Source: Planctomycetaceae bacterium (GTDB lineage: Bacteria; Planctomycetota; Planctomycetia; Pirellulales; Pirellulaceae). From it: DNA of 43,734 nt. The stretch covers positions 1 to 43,734 of the forward strand of contig PKCN01000147.1 in assembly GCA_002862205.1 (NCBI GenBank), given 5' to 3'. Shown in pieces: positions 26,599 through 35,864 of this stretch. Position 1 is the stretch's first letter. Every line of letters starts with the position of its first letter. The notes beneath the pieces are model-generated. The model worked only from the letters and a program-made list of their open reading frames with translations, was not told where the DNA came from and did no database searches. Both the position numbers and the translations under genes were made by a program.

Positions 26599-27094
26599 AT
26601 CAATTACTCCCATCAGGTTTTTGTACTTCGATCAGCAGACTCAAAACGCGTGATTCCATGATTCGACATTGAACCCAAATCCCGGCAGCCCACCGCGGTG
26701 GCGAGTATAACGCCCCCGTTAGACCGGCACCATACAAGGCGAGAGTCTGAGCACCTTGTGGCGCGCTAGTTTGCTTTTTTCGCAAGAAACTACGAAACAA
26801 AAATTCCAGACGCCGTTGGGAACAGGGCAATTAGTCAGCCAACACGTCCCGCCACCGACTCATGGCACGCCTGCTCTGAGCTGGACGCATGCCCGTTACC
26901 GCATGCCTGTCACCGCATGAACAGCAGAGTGCTCATCCTGGATCGTCGATGACGGATATCGCTACCGTCAACGTTCAGCTGCGCAGCTTCATTCACGCTT
27001 GGCCAAAACCAAGATGGGCCATGCACGTTGTGCCAAGACTCGATTTTCACATGGGTTCGCGGCAGATCATGCGGCGTAAATCATGAGACGCGGG
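26599..27094. other. Intergenic region upstream of the SPFH operon
   Basis: No supported gene. It should carry the operon promoter, which I could not assign. At 26887-26914 there are two copies of a 14-bp unit (GCATGCCCGTTACC and GCATGCCTGTCACC), followed by a partial third. Confidence 0.4.
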
Positions 27095-28603
27095 TCAGGA
27101 AACAATGTCCTGTGAATCAGCACCGGTTACCTCATTCTTGTCCGCAAAGAACCACTGCCTTTGGGCAGGTTCTACATTCCGAAAGGTATCAGTTTGCTTA
27201 TCGTCCATTACAAAACCACGACGGTGATGACCATGGTGACCTTTGCGTTTATGAATGAATTCGTCAACGATCGCGTCAACACGATCCTGAAATGCGTCAC
27301 CTGAGTTCCAGTAGTCCATCAATTTTGCCAGCTTGCAGACCCTGGCCTCCTGTCGCAGAATTCCACCTATCACAATGTCTTCACCGGCAGTCACCAATCG
27401 ATCGACCCCGCGGCCTCCCACCAGAACATTGAAGCCCGGGCCTCCTCTGACAATATCGTCACCCGAGCCTGCGGAGAGGACGTCGTCTCCTCGGCCACCG
27501 ATCAGCTTATCATTGCCTCCACGGGTCACCACGACATCGTTTCCGGCACCCGCGATGACCGTCGTATTTCCACCACCACCCTGAACCACATCAGCTCCAG
27601 CGCCCGCCCTGATCACCGCATCCATTTTGACCCTTGGTTGCACGCGTACATGATCACGGCCAGGCCCAGTGACAATGCTCAAACTTTCAACGTCGTCTAC
27701 CTTGAACGAACGGTACTGTTTCCCAAAATCCTCGAATCGTGCCGCAATGTACAGTCTACCGTGCCGTGCCTTACGGACCTCGACGCGGTCTGCGCCACTG
27801 GCACCCACAACCTGAACCACATCGTCATCCGATAAAGTGACACCAACAATCGCAGCCCTTGCTTCAGCCGTGTCACTGCCAGCTGAATCAGTTACAGTCA
27901 CCGAAACATCATAAAGCCCGGGCGTTGCATAAACATGGGCTGCGTTGAAACTGTCGGAAACTTGATCAACTTGAGAAGCTGTCAGGACCTCACTGGTCCC
28001 GTCTCCCCAATCAACGGTGACTTGATGAACATCGGCAGCATCAGCATCAGCAAAATTGCCAGTGATTGAAACCGCGTCTCCGGGCAAGGCAGCGTTGACG
28101 AAACCGAGTCCAGCAAGACTGACAATTTCCGGTGAAGCATTACCGCCCTCTGCATCAAGAATTTCTATATCCATGATCAGATCGTTGTACCCCGCAAGCG
28201 ATGCGGTCACCCGCACGTCCTCATTCCCATCGGCAACCCCATCAACCAGTGCCTTCACAAGGAACTGATCGGACACTGATTCACCAGCAGCAACCGTCAC
28301 GGCAAATGACTCAGCAAAGGCAAAGAAGCTCAAACTCGCTTGCTCACTGCTTTGCGCAAGCTTCAATTGAATGACCAAATCGGGTGACCCAGTCGGCACC
28401 GCTGCTCCGATGTCAATTCGACCGACAATGGCCTTCCCTTCGATCACCCGATACGGCTCAGAATAGGGACCAGTAAACGTGAGATCGCCGGCAAGCAACT
28501 CTCGCTTCTCAAGACTCTGCACTGCAAACCGCCTATGCGAAGGTCGGCGTGGCAGTGAGTGCAGCTGATGGCTTTTAGAAACGTTGAATGAAGAGAAACG
28601 CAT
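27095..28603 (-). CDS. Extracellular PKD/RTX-repeat protein
   Basis: A 502-residue protein. The N-terminal motif AVQSLEKRELLAGDL is a variant of the planctomycete LEPRxLLSAD export/anchor signal. A Calx-beta-like region (about 60-150) and a PKD domain (about 160-245, VTVDWGDGTSEVLTASQ, YATPGLYDVSVTVTDSAG) follow. A short block of RTX nonapeptide repeats (about 325-405: GAGADVVQGGGG, GAGNDVVV, GRGDDVLSAGSGDDIV) should bind Ca2+ as a parallel beta-roll. The last 90 residues include a His/Lys cluster (HKRKGHHGHHRRG). It is probably a cell-surface or matrix protein. No secretion genes are adjacent. Confidence 0.87.
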   Translation of the reverse strand: MRFSSFNVSKSHQLHSLPRRPSHRRFAVQSLEKRELLAGDLTFTGPYSEPYRVIEGKAIVGRIDIGAAVPTGSPDLVIQLKLAQSSEQASLSFFAFAESFAVTVAAGESVSDQFLVKALVDGVADGNEDVRVTASLAGYNDLIMDIEILDAEGGNASPEIVSLAGLGFVNAALPGDAVSITGNFADADAADVHQVTVDWGDGTSEVLTASQVDQVSDSFNAAHVYATPGLYDVSVTVTDSAGSDTAEARAAIVGVTLSDDDVVQVVGASGADRVEVRKARHGRLYIAARFEDFGKQYRSFKVDDVESLSIVTGPGRDHVRVQPRVKMDAVIRAGAGADVVQGGGGNTTVIAGAGNDVVVTRGGNDKLIGGRGDDVLSAGSGDDIVRGGPGFNVLVGGRGVDRLVTAGEDIVIGGILRQEARVCKLAKLMDYWNSGDAFQDRVDAIVDEFIHKRKGHHGHHRRGFVMDDKQTDTFRNVEPAQRQWFFADKNEVTGADSQDIVS

Positions 28604-29150
28604 TGAATTGACCTAGGGGTTTAACATGAATCATGATGAAAATTGCCCCAAACTCTCCCGCAAATGCCCACCCAAGACTGTTCAAAGACATCGTAAACAC
28701 CGTCACGAACAGATAAATAAAACCAACACAAAAGCATGCTGGTCAAGTTCCTTGGACAACTCGTCATCGATTCTTTACTGCGCCGCTCTGCCACCAACAG
28801 CATCTTGCAATGACCTGCGACACATTAAAGCTACTCACGCGGCCCGAGCAAGCAAAAGCTTGGATTACCGACAAGATCGTTGATTTTTTAATTTAAAAGG
28901 GGGGTACACGACTCCACTAACCAGAAAACCTTGCCACCTTAAAATCCGACTCGCCAACACAGCTTAACAAGCAGGATTTCAGGGCGTTTGCAGATGGTAT
29001 CCGCATGAATTGCGGCGAAGATCATCGGAATTTGAATGAAGAACAGAGCCCTGAACCCGAATCTGGGGGAAAGATATCCCCCAAGGCCGAAAACCGCATC
29101 ATTACATGGAAAAACGATGCTATTCGCCAGTGCTGCGATGTCTCGTTCTG
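28604..29150. other. Intergenic region with no gene seen
   Basis: No supported gene or RNA. It is AT-richer than its neighbours around 28680-28910, consistent with the promoter of the PKD/RTX gene and the 3' side of the ABC operon. Confidence 0.4.
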
Positions 29151-30116
29151 CTAGAGAGGCGCCGGCAGATCGCGTCTTTGGAAGGTTTGAAATGCAACGA
29201 AGTAGAACAGGAAACCGAAGCCAATCAGAATCAGTGGATACACCGGGGGGGCAAACATACCCTCGGGCAATGCCTCACTGAATCTCCAAGGAGCACCCAA
29301 TCCCCCTTCGGTCACAAGCGACGTCATTTTCTGTGGCTTGTAACAACTGAAAAAAGTGAAGGACAAAAGCATGTCGAGCGACGTTGCGGCCTTTCCCAAT
29401 CCGAACATTACCAGTTGCAGAATGTAGAGTCCGACCACAGCACCAACGGTTCTCCATCGATAGCGGTCCAGTGCACTCAACATGGTGCTCAATCCTAAAA
29501 CAAAAAATCCGAACGCAAACAGGTTGAATGTTGAGGCTGCATAAGTGCGCACATCAACTCGGTCTCGCAGAGGAACTTCCTGTTTGGCGGGGGCATCGAT
29601 CGTCAAAGGTACTTCGACGTTGAAGAAAGGTATTTGCAGCGTGGGTTGCTCCACCGTTTCGCTCACACTGGTGGCGAATACGCCGATGCCAATTCCACCC
29701 CAAACAAGCAAGCACAACAACACAAGACCGCTGATCGAGACAGTGGCATGCGAGAACAGCAATGTGCTGCGTTTGATCGGTTGGGCCAACAACATTTCAA
29801 GGGTACCGCGGCCCAACTCTCCGCTTACAACATCGCTTCCGCGAGCGATACACCAGACGACCACACAGAGAATGACAATGGGCTCGTCATAGGTCATTCC
29901 GACGCGGCCCGGGTAGGTGAATAGCGCATCAAAATCGATGGGCGCGAACTTTTCAAATTCGCGAAACTGCTCAAGGATGGTCTTGAATTGCCCCATATCC
30001 AGCAGGCTGACTACCCAAACCCTCACCCAGGCAAATGCGAACAGGGCGATTCCGCAGGAGTAAAAGAGCAGGGACGATTGTCCGATGTACTTACGGACCA
30101 GAATTCGATTGATCAT
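29151..30116 (-). CDS. ABC-2 type transporter permease
   Basis: A 321-residue permease starting MINRILVRKYIGQSSLL at ATG 30116, which overlaps the ATPase stop by four bases (ATGA). About six membrane helices are seen, with a large periplasmic loop after the first. The conserved cytoplasmic stretch GELGRGTLEMLLAQPIKRST before helix three is the hallmark of the NatB/ABC-2 family, with Asp/Ser preceding it. It forms the membrane half of an exporter with the adjacent ATPase. The substrate is unknown. The longer frame upstream only duplicates ATPase sequence out of phase. Confidence 0.87.
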   Translation of the reverse strand: MINRILVRKYIGQSSLLFYSCGIALFAFAWVRVWVVSLLDMGQFKTILEQFREFEKFAPIDFDALFTYPGRVGMTYDEPIVILCVVVWCIARGSDVVSGELGRGTLEMLLAQPIKRSTLLFSHATVSISGLVLLCLLVWGGIGIGVFATSVSETVEQPTLQIPFFNVEVPLTIDAPAKQEVPLRDRVDVRTYAASTFNLFAFGFFVLGLSTMLSALDRYRWRTVGAVVGLYILQLVMFGLGKAATSLDMLLSFTFFSCYKPQKMTSLVTEGGLGAPWRFSEALPEGMFAPPVYPLILIGFGFLFYFVAFQTFQRRDLPAPL

Positions 30117-31183
30117 TTCCCGAGCCCCGCTGCTTCGACTGCCCGGTTGCTGCCTGAGTCGGTTCCGCAATTCTCAGCAGGCGGACTGCCCGTGTGAACG
30201 GAGTCATACACCGCACGTAGTCCCAGAGGTTCAATTCGAATTTGCTGCAAGTTCAACGAATCGATCCACGCAAGCAACGGAGCAAGGTCACCGGCAGTGT
30301 CAATCTGCAAGTGCTCAGCACGACCATGCTGCACCTGCTCGAGGGAAACGCTCTGCCTGAACTCTTCAGGCAATCCAACAGGCCCGTCGGGTCGACGAGC
30401 AGTGATTCGATGCCGCTGGAAAAGATCGGCCATGGCCAACTCGTGTGCCAACTTGCCATGCCTCAAAAAAGCCACACGATCGCAGGTATCTTCGATTTCG
30501 CTAAGCACATGCGAAGAAAAAATAACGGTTCGGCCAGCATCCCTCGCAGTGAGCACCAAGTCGAGCACGGTAGCCCGGATCGTGGGATCGAGATTTGCCG
30601 TCGGCTCATCGAGAATCAACAGCGGCGTTGACAGACCGAGGACCACCGAGAGCGCGAGTTTCTGCCGCATGCCAGTCGACATAAAACCAACTCGACGACG
30701 AGTCTGCAACTCGAGCCGGTCCGCGATCGCGAGGCTTCGATCCAGATCACCACTCGGGTGCATCTCCGCGAAGAACCTGAGCACGCCGCCACCGCGCATG
30801 TGCCGTGGGAGCCGTGCATCGCCCGGCAGATAAGCGACCCGCTGGCGAAGCCCCACTCCATCCAAACGTGGATCGAAACCATCGACGAGACAGCGGCCCG
30901 AAGTCGGCTGCAGAAAACCCAACATCAGTCGTATTAACGTTGTCTTGCCCGCGCCGTTGGGTCCAAGAAGCCCGAAAACTTCTCCACGCCTGACTCCAAG
31001 GCAGCAGTCCGAGAGTGCATTAAAATCCCCGTAACGCTTCGTCAATCGCTCGATTCGAACGATATCGTCTTGGCTACTGCTCGTCTCAGTACCGCTCGTC
31101 TCGGTACCGCTCGTCTCAGTACCGCTCGTCTCAGTACCGCCCATTTCAGATGCATAGGGTTTGCTATGCTTCGGCAATCTCAT
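30113..31183 (-). CDS. ABC transporter ATPase with N-terminal SGTET repeats
   Basis: A 356-residue ATPase. Residues 1-38 are a Thr/Glu/Ser tail with repeated SGTET units, which are not part of the nucleotide-binding fold. Then come Walker A (GLLGPNGAGKTTLIRLM), the Q-loop region (VAYLPGDARLP), a variant signature MSTGMRQK in place of LSGGQ, Walker B (LLILDEPTANLD) and the switch His (FSSHVLSE). A C-terminal domain of about 100 residues follows. It energises export through the overlapping permease. The repeat tail, encoded by 15-bp units, is an unusual addition that could also be upstream of an unseen real start; the first conserved residues are DIVRIERLTKRYG. Confidence 0.88.
   Translation of the reverse strand: MRLPKHSKPYASEMGGTETSGTETSGTETSGTETSSSQDDIVRIERLTKRYGDFNALSDCCLGVRRGEVFGLLGPNGAGKTTLIRLMLGFLQPTSGRCLVDGFDPRLDGVGLRQRVAYLPGDARLPRHMRGGGVLRFFAEMHPSGDLDRSLAIADRLELQTRRRVGFMSTGMRQKLALSVVLGLSTPLLILDEPTANLDPTIRATVLDLVLTARDAGRTVIFSSHVLSEIEDTCDRVAFLRHGKLAHELAMADLFQRHRITARRPDGPVGLPEEFRQSVSLEQVQHGRAEHLQIDTAGDLAPLLAWIDSLNLQQIRIEPLGLRAVYDSVHTGSPPAENCGTDSGSNRAVEAAGLGK
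31077..31136. repeat. 15-bp tandem repeat, four copies
   Basis: Units close to CCGCTCGTCTCAGTA. On the minus strand they encode the repeated SGTET of the ABC ATPase N-terminus. Confidence 0.95.
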
Positions 31184-31418
31184 CGCAGTGGCTCATCTGA
31201 TTTTGTTTGGCCTCAGGGGAACAGGCGGCGCAGAAACAAACGCCTCACGCCGCTAGTATGCCGGTAAGTCAAATCGCGACAAGGCGACACGAACCCTGAA
31301 AACCACGCTCCTGTTGCTCCACAGAGACGCATTCACAACAGCAAAAAGACGCCAACACGCCCATCGTCATAGCGATCCACTTGCCATCCTTCGTTACCCA
31401 AAATTAGTCAAAAAAGAC

Positions 31419-32672
31419 ATGACCGGCTCCGAAAACGCCCGTTTATCGATGAACTCGGATCCCTCCGCTGGGACGCAAAGCAATGACGCAGATGACGAAC
31501 TGCCGTCTGGTTTTCTCTATGCAGGTGTGACCTGTGGCATAAAACCGAGCGGAAGCCCGGACCTTTCCCTGATCGTATCCGACACCCCTGTGGTCGCAGC
31601 TGGCGTCTACACACAGAATCAGATTGTTGCAGCACCGGTGGTCCTGTCCCGCAGCAAAACACCTTCCAATTCAATTCGCGCTGTCGTCACCAATAGTGGC
31701 AACGCCAATGCATGCACGGGCGAGCAAGGCATGAAGGATGCCAGCGAAATGTGTCATTTGGTGGCTGAACACCTTGGTTGTCGCGCTGAAAACGTGTTGG
31801 TGATGAGCACTGGCATCATCGGAAAACAACTGCCCATGGATTGTGTGCGTCAAGGTATCCGGGACGCTCATCAACAGATCGAACATACCACTGCAGCATT
31901 CCTGCGTTCAGCCGAAGCCATTCGCACCACGGACAAGAATCTCAAAACGGAGATCGCAACTATCCACGTGGGGCCGCGTCAGTTCAGGATTGCCGCGATG
32001 GCAAAAGGTGCTGGGATGATCGCTCCCAACATGGCAACCATGCTATCCTCGATTTTGACTGACGCACCACTGACAGCGGAGATGGCGCAGGAATCACTCC
32101 GTCAGGCAGCCCGTTGCAGTTTTAATCGCGTCAGTGTCGATGGCCATACAAGCACCAACGACACGCTGCTCCTGCTGTCCAGCGGCCAAGGAACACCGCT
32201 GAACACAGCCGAACTATCAATCTTTCAGCAGGAACTGACCAAAGTGGCGATCAAACTTGCAAAGCAACTTGTTGCTGACGGCGAGGGTGCCCTGCATGTG
32301 ATGGCCATTCGCATCGACGGAGCAGTTGATGAGGCCGCGGCTGAAATCATCGCACGGACAGTCGCGGCCAGCCCACTTGTGAAAACGGCAGTGACAGGTG
32401 CTGACCCCAACTGGGGCAGAATTGTGTCCGCCGCGGGATATGCAGATGCCCAAATCTGCCCTGAAAAAACAAGCCTAAAGATCTGCGGCACCACGATTTA
32501 CCATGAAGGCACGCCGGTGAAATTCGATGAGGCTGCCCTGAGCGCGAAGATGAAGCTCAGCTCCGAAGTTTCCATCGTTCTATGCGTCGGTGGGGGGCCC
32601 GGCACCGTCGAATATTGGGCCAGCGATCTGACCACAGAGTACGTCGAATTCAACTCCGAATACACCACCTGA
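31419..32672 (+). CDS. argJ: Bifunctional glutamate N-acetyltransferase/amino-acid acetyltransferase
   Basis: ArgJ transfers acetyl from N-acetylornithine to glutamate and can acetylate glutamate from acetyl-CoA, closing the cyclic arginine pathway. The precursor self-cleaves before the nucleophilic Thr in KGAGMIAPNMATML (Thr about residue 207 from this start). Other family blocks are PSGFLYAGVTCGIKPSG, VVTNSGNANACTGEQG, MSTGIIG, VDGHTSTNDT and GADPNWGRI. Length is normal, about 417 residues. ATG 31419 was chosen over the upstream frame extension, which has no family similarity; ATG 31449 is also possible. Divergent from the ABC operon. Confidence 0.93.
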   Translation: MTGSENARLSMNSDPSAGTQSNDADDELPSGFLYAGVTCGIKPSGSPDLSLIVSDTPVVAAGVYTQNQIVAAPVVLSRSKTPSNSIRAVVTNSGNANACTGEQGMKDASEMCHLVAEHLGCRAENVLVMSTGIIGKQLPMDCVRQGIRDAHQQIEHTTAAFLRSAEAIRTTDKNLKTEIATIHVGPRQFRIAAMAKGAGMIAPNMATMLSSILTDAPLTAEMAQESLRQAARCSFNRVSVDGHTSTNDTLLLLSSGQGTPLNTAELSIFQQELTKVAIKLAKQLVADGEGALHVMAIRIDGAVDEAAAEIIARTVAASPLVKTAVTGADPNWGRIVSAAGYADAQICPEKTSLKICGTTIYHEGTPVKFDEAALSAKMKLSSEVSIVLCVGGGPGTVEYWASDLTTEYVEFNSEYTT

Positions 32673-32757
32673 ATTCAAGACAAAATCAGCCGCAAGTCAA
32701 GAAACACACCCAGCGGCGCAGTTACCATCAAGCGGAGTGCCTTGTCTTCGGCGGTCT

Positions 32758-33045
32758 CTACTCGGTTCCGAGTTCATCTCCATATTGCTTGAACACCAGC
32801 GGCAGATATTGACAGACAATCTCATGGAGCGATTGGTTCTCAGGAGAGACTTGCGTTTGATCATTCACAAGCCCATCTCTTTCCGCCAACACAATCGCGG
32901 CCAAAACATGCTGTACGTCAACCGGATGAGGCGTTGTATCTTCCAGTTCAATGGCCAGATCAAACAATACACGCCCCACCTCAGCATCAACCGAAACGTG
33001 ACCCGCTTCGTCCAGCCGAATCCCTGGGGCGATCATTCTTGGCAT
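32758..33045 (-). CDS. Small conserved hypothetical protein
   Basis: A 95-residue soluble protein starting MPRMIAPGIRLDEAGHVSVD with an acidic C-terminus. GGAAAG lies seven bases before the ATG. The central stretch PHPVDVQHVLAAIVLAERDG is helical. I believe similar short proteins exist in other planctomycetes, but no domain name or function can be given. It ends 86 bases beyond the argJ stop on the opposite strand and sits 93 bases from the end of the sulfatase gene, whose strand it shares. Confidence 0.62.
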   Translation of the reverse strand: MPRMIAPGIRLDEAGHVSVDAEVGRVLFDLAIELEDTTPHPVDVQHVLAAIVLAERDGLVNDQTQVSPENQSLHEIVCQYLPLVFKQYGDELGTE

Positions 33046-33138
33046 GATTTACTTTCCAATGCTCCAGCACCTTGTAGCTTTCCAGCGATGAGGCAGCCTT
33101 CTGAGAGACCCCTGAGAGGAACCGGCTAGACCGGCGAC

Positions 33139-34683
33139 TCATGGTAACCGTTGTTCGAGTTGCTTCGTCAGCTCGGCGACCACGTCAGGCTTTTGCGTAG
33201 CCAAGTTATTGGTTTCCGCCTGCGTGGAGTCATGGTCGTAAAGTTCAACGTTGCCCTTACCGTTGACAATCAGGCGATAGCGATCGGTGCGAATCGTTTT
33301 CCCCCTGCGTCCGTAGGAAATGGCAGAGTGGCCTTTCGCATTAACCTCATCGAGGCATGGCTTGAGGGAAACACCTGCCAGGTCGCTTGGCATTGGCAAT
33401 CCAGACAGTTCACAAAGCGTCGGAAAAACATCAACGGATTCTACGATCGAATCGGTTGTTTGACCGGGATTTTTCAGACCTTCGTATTGAATGATCAAAG
33501 GTGACCGCAACGATTCCTCGAACAAGGCGTGTTTGCCCCAGATAGCATGCTCACCAAGATGCCAGCCATGATCTCCCCACAACACGACAACCGTGTCATC
33601 TCGTAATCCCAGCCGATCCAAGCGTTCAAGCAAACGCCCGACCAGCGCATCGGCATAGGTAACGCAAGCGGCATAGTGACGACGAACTTCGGTTGCAAAC
33701 TCGGCGTCTTTATTCGGATCACGTCCCCAACGGTTGTACTTCATGAACTCACCCGAACCGTGCCAGGTGGTGACACCCTCGGGTTTTTCGGGGTGCGGGA
33801 TCGGCGGCAGGACAGTGTCCTTGTAAGCATCCATGTATTTTGCGGGTGCACCGAACGGCAAATGGGGGCGAATGATGCCAACGGCAAGAAAAAACGGTTT
33901 TGCTGAATCGGCTGCCAGCGAATCCATTTGCCTCAATGACTCGTCGACGATCCGACCGTCTGGATAGATTTCGTCCCCGCCCTGCACTGATTGAAAGACA
34001 TCCATCTCTTTCGCATTCTTGCGGATTTCACCGTTAGCTAAACCGTGCATTGCCCCTCGCGGATGCTGCCATGGCCCCGCAGGCAACAAGTGCCGATCCC
34101 ATGATTCAGGCATTTCCAACTGCTTATTGTCATCCCAATCACTGCCTCCGCGTCCGCCGGGATGATGGGAAACCTTTCCTACCGAAACGGTGGTATAACC
34201 GTGCGAACGAAACCAACTGGGCATCGTGGGCGTTATTTTCGTTGCCGCCGCAGCGAGTCGCCGTGCACGTTGAAAAAGAGCCCCGTTATCTCCGGCTCCG
34301 TACTGCCCTGTCAGCAAGGTGTAACGTGACGCACCACATGTGGGTGCCTGCACATAGTGCCGTCCAAAGATTCGTCCCCGCGATGCAAGCTGATCAATGT
34401 TCGGAGACGAAATATATTTCTTTCCGTAACAAGCCAACTCAGGACGAAGATCGTCGACACAAATCAACAACACATTGGGGTGCCGCTGGGAAGTGTCAGC
34501 AAGCTGGGAAGTGTCAGCAAGCACGGAGGAACACGGTTGCCCGAAGAAGCAAAGCGTGACGATAATCAAGAACGCACGTGACGAAGTACACTGCGTTGGA
34601 GCATTCGAGGCTGAGCCACCGCAACAAAAATCAAGCCAACGTGTAAAAGTTTCAACGTGATCAACCACAACCAGACTCCGCAT
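33139..34683 (-). CDS. Secreted sulfatase (iduronate-2-sulfatase type)
   Basis: 514 residues from ATG 34683, which has GGGAG eight bases upstream. A signal-anchor or signal segment ([15 protein letters not shown]) precedes a duplicated hexapeptide ([11 protein letters not shown]). The sulfatase fold starts at [19 protein letters not shown] with the metal-binding Asp pair. The formylglycine site is [15 protein letters not shown], that is CxASR rather than the usual CxPSR. Further metal residues are in [18 protein letters not shown]. It would hydrolyse sulfate esters of algal or animal polysaccharides outside the cytoplasm after Cys-to-formylglycine conversion. No carbohydrate-utilisation gene is adjacent. 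Confidence 0.92.
   Translation of the reverse strand: MRSLVVVDHVETFTRWLDFCCGGSASNAPTQCTSSRAFLIIVTLCFFGQPCSSVLADTSQLADTSQRHPNVLLICVDDLRPELACYGKKYISSPNIDQLASRGRIFGRHYVQAPTCGASRYTLLTGQYGAGDNGALFQRARRLAAAATKITPTMPSWFRSHGYTTVSVGKVSHHPGGRGGSDWDDNKQLEMPESWDRHLLPAGPWQHPRGAMHGLANGEIRKNAKEMDVFQSVQGGDEIYPDGRIVDESLRQMDSLAADSAKPFFLAVGIIRPHLPFGAPAKYMDAYKDTVLPPIPHPEKPEGVTTWHGSGEFMKYNRWGRDPNKDAEFATEVRRHYAACVTYADALVGRLLERLDRLGLRDDTVVVLWGDHGWHLGEHAIWGKHALFEESLRSPLIIQYEGLKNPGQTTDSIVESVDVFPTLCELSGLPMPSDLAGVSLKPCLDEVNAKGHSAISYGRRGKTIRTDRYRLIVNGKGNVELYDHDSTQAETNNLATQKPDVVAELTKQLEQRLP
34486..34521. repeat. 18-bp direct tandem repeat
   Basis: CTGGGAAGTGTCAGCAAG occurs twice in a row at the mature N-terminus of the sulfatase, encoding a duplicated LADTSQ. 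Confidence 0.9.
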
Positions 34684-34757
34684 CGGACGGCTCCCTACCA
34701 CTCACTACCACTCACTCGGCCAATGGCTGACGCCTGTCAATCACACGAGTGGCCAGA

Positions 34758-35315
34758 CTATTCGACGTTTTCAAAATCCTCAAAATCCTCGAGACCATCT
34801 TCAACCTTGGGCTCTTCGCTGGGTTTGCTTCCCAGACCAAACTCGGTACTGATCTCGTCATCAATTTCGATTTCGTAATCGTCTTCAACTTCTTCTTCGA
34901 AGTCGTCATCGAAATTATCATCAAAATCATCCTCATCGATGTCGTCGAATTCATCGAGATCATCGTCGTCATCGAGATCATCCTGAAATCCGGTGTCGGG
35001 ACTCACTTCGCCGTCATCTGAGAATCCGTCACCGCTGTCGCCCGCGTCCTCACCCTCCGCGTCATCACCGCCAGCGTCATCACCGCCAGCGTCATCACCG
35101 CCAGCGTCATCACCGCCAGTGTCATTACCGCCAGCGTCATCACCGCCGGCGTCGCTGCTGTCCTCAGACGAATCCTTTCCAGGATCTTCATTGACAACGG
35201 GCACTACATCTTCATCGGCAACGGGCACTACGGTTCCTCCCGCATCCGGCAAGGTGGTGGTGGAAACGGGAACGGACGTACCGAGAACGGTGCCGGAGGA
35301 ATCAGCAACAGCCAT
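34758..35315 (-). CDS. Very acidic low-complexity repeat protein
   Basis: A 185-residue protein with three parts. The first is a Thr/Val-rich start (MAVADSSGTVLGTSVPVS). The second is a block of GGDDA pentapeptides encoded by 15-bp units. The third is a run dominated by Asp and Glu (about residues 110-165). No signal peptide, membrane helix or known domain is present. The C-terminus FGLGSKPSEEPKVEDGLEDF is less repetitive. Its extreme negative charge suggests cation or DNA-mimic/basic-protein binding, which is inference. Both the repeat-bearing strand and its complement are open, so expression needs confirmation; no good Shine-Dalgarno sequence precedes the ATG. Confidence 0.55.
   Translation of the reverse strand: MAVADSSGTVLGTSVPVSTTTLPDAGGTVVPVADEDVVPVVNEDPGKDSSEDSSDAGGDDAGGNDTGGDDAGGDDAGGDDAGGDDAEGEDAGDSGDGFSDDGEVSPDTGFQDDLDDDDDLDEFDDIDEDDFDDNFDDDFEEEVEDDYEIEIDDEISTEFGLGSKPSEEPKVEDGLEDFEDFENVE
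35056..35145. repeat. 15-bp tandem repeat, about six copies
   Basis: Units close to CCAGCGTCATCACCG. On the minus strand they encode the GGDDA repeats of the acidic protein. Confidence 0.93.
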
Positions 35316-35864
35316 GGGCGAGGATCAAGGATTGGAGTCTGCAGAAAAAAAGGATGTCGATTCAGGTTACCTGCCATTTTATCCAAGCACGGCCATCGCG
35401 GGAATCGAAGTCCACCAAGAAGTCCAGTACCAGCAGGTTATGGGATCTTACCCCACCAAATAGATAGGCAACCTCGGAAACACTGGAAAGCTGCGTCAAA
35501 AGCGTAGTTTTCTTCGACTTTCCCAGTGTGACCGTTTATTTCAATCGAAATGATGACCAATCACCGATGGGAACGGAAGTAGGCAGACTCAGACGGGCTT
35601 GCCTCCCCACGGTTCGTGCTGCCATTTCAGAAATAAAGCAGCCCGTGCCCGGCCAGGCTGCGATCGACTGCCAAGGGTAAGACTGTCCGCACTGACCTAG
35701 CACCCAATTCTTTGATTTTGTTAGGGGAAAAGGGTTCGAACCGTCACTGATCGTGCATGAAACGTCATTGTTGGCCGTCTTGCTTGAGGGCCAGCTACCT
35801 TCGTTTTGCTGCAAAATTGAATACGCTTCCCCGCATCCGCTAGCACTTTTCCGGAAAAAGCTCG
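35316..35864. other. Intergenic region between divergent genes
   Basis: No supported gene. An imperfect inverted repeat (cactggaaag at about 35478 with ctttcccagtg at about 35518) could form a stem with one bulged base. The promoters of the acidic protein and of the lipoprotein operon should lie here. Confidence 0.4.

Noticed and set aside
26600-26830. Minus-strand ORF directly upstream of the SPFH gene
   Set aside because: It overlaps the SPFH start out of phase, and its sequence resembles no family; it is more likely leader DNA.
31464-31476. GGGACGCAAAGC on the plus strand, a match to part of the c-di-GMP-I aptamer
   Set aside because: It lies in the argJ coding start, and the GGCAAACC strand, P2 hairpin and TACCGA strand are missing, so it is a chance match.
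34993-35463. Plus-strand Ser/Pro-repeat ORF opposite the acidic protein
   Set aside because: Repeat DNA opens all in-phase frames; no start signal or signal peptide supports this strand.
35737-35760. GGGTTCGAACCGTC resembling a T-arm
   Set aside because: No pairing T-stem or acceptor end follows, so there is no tRNA.
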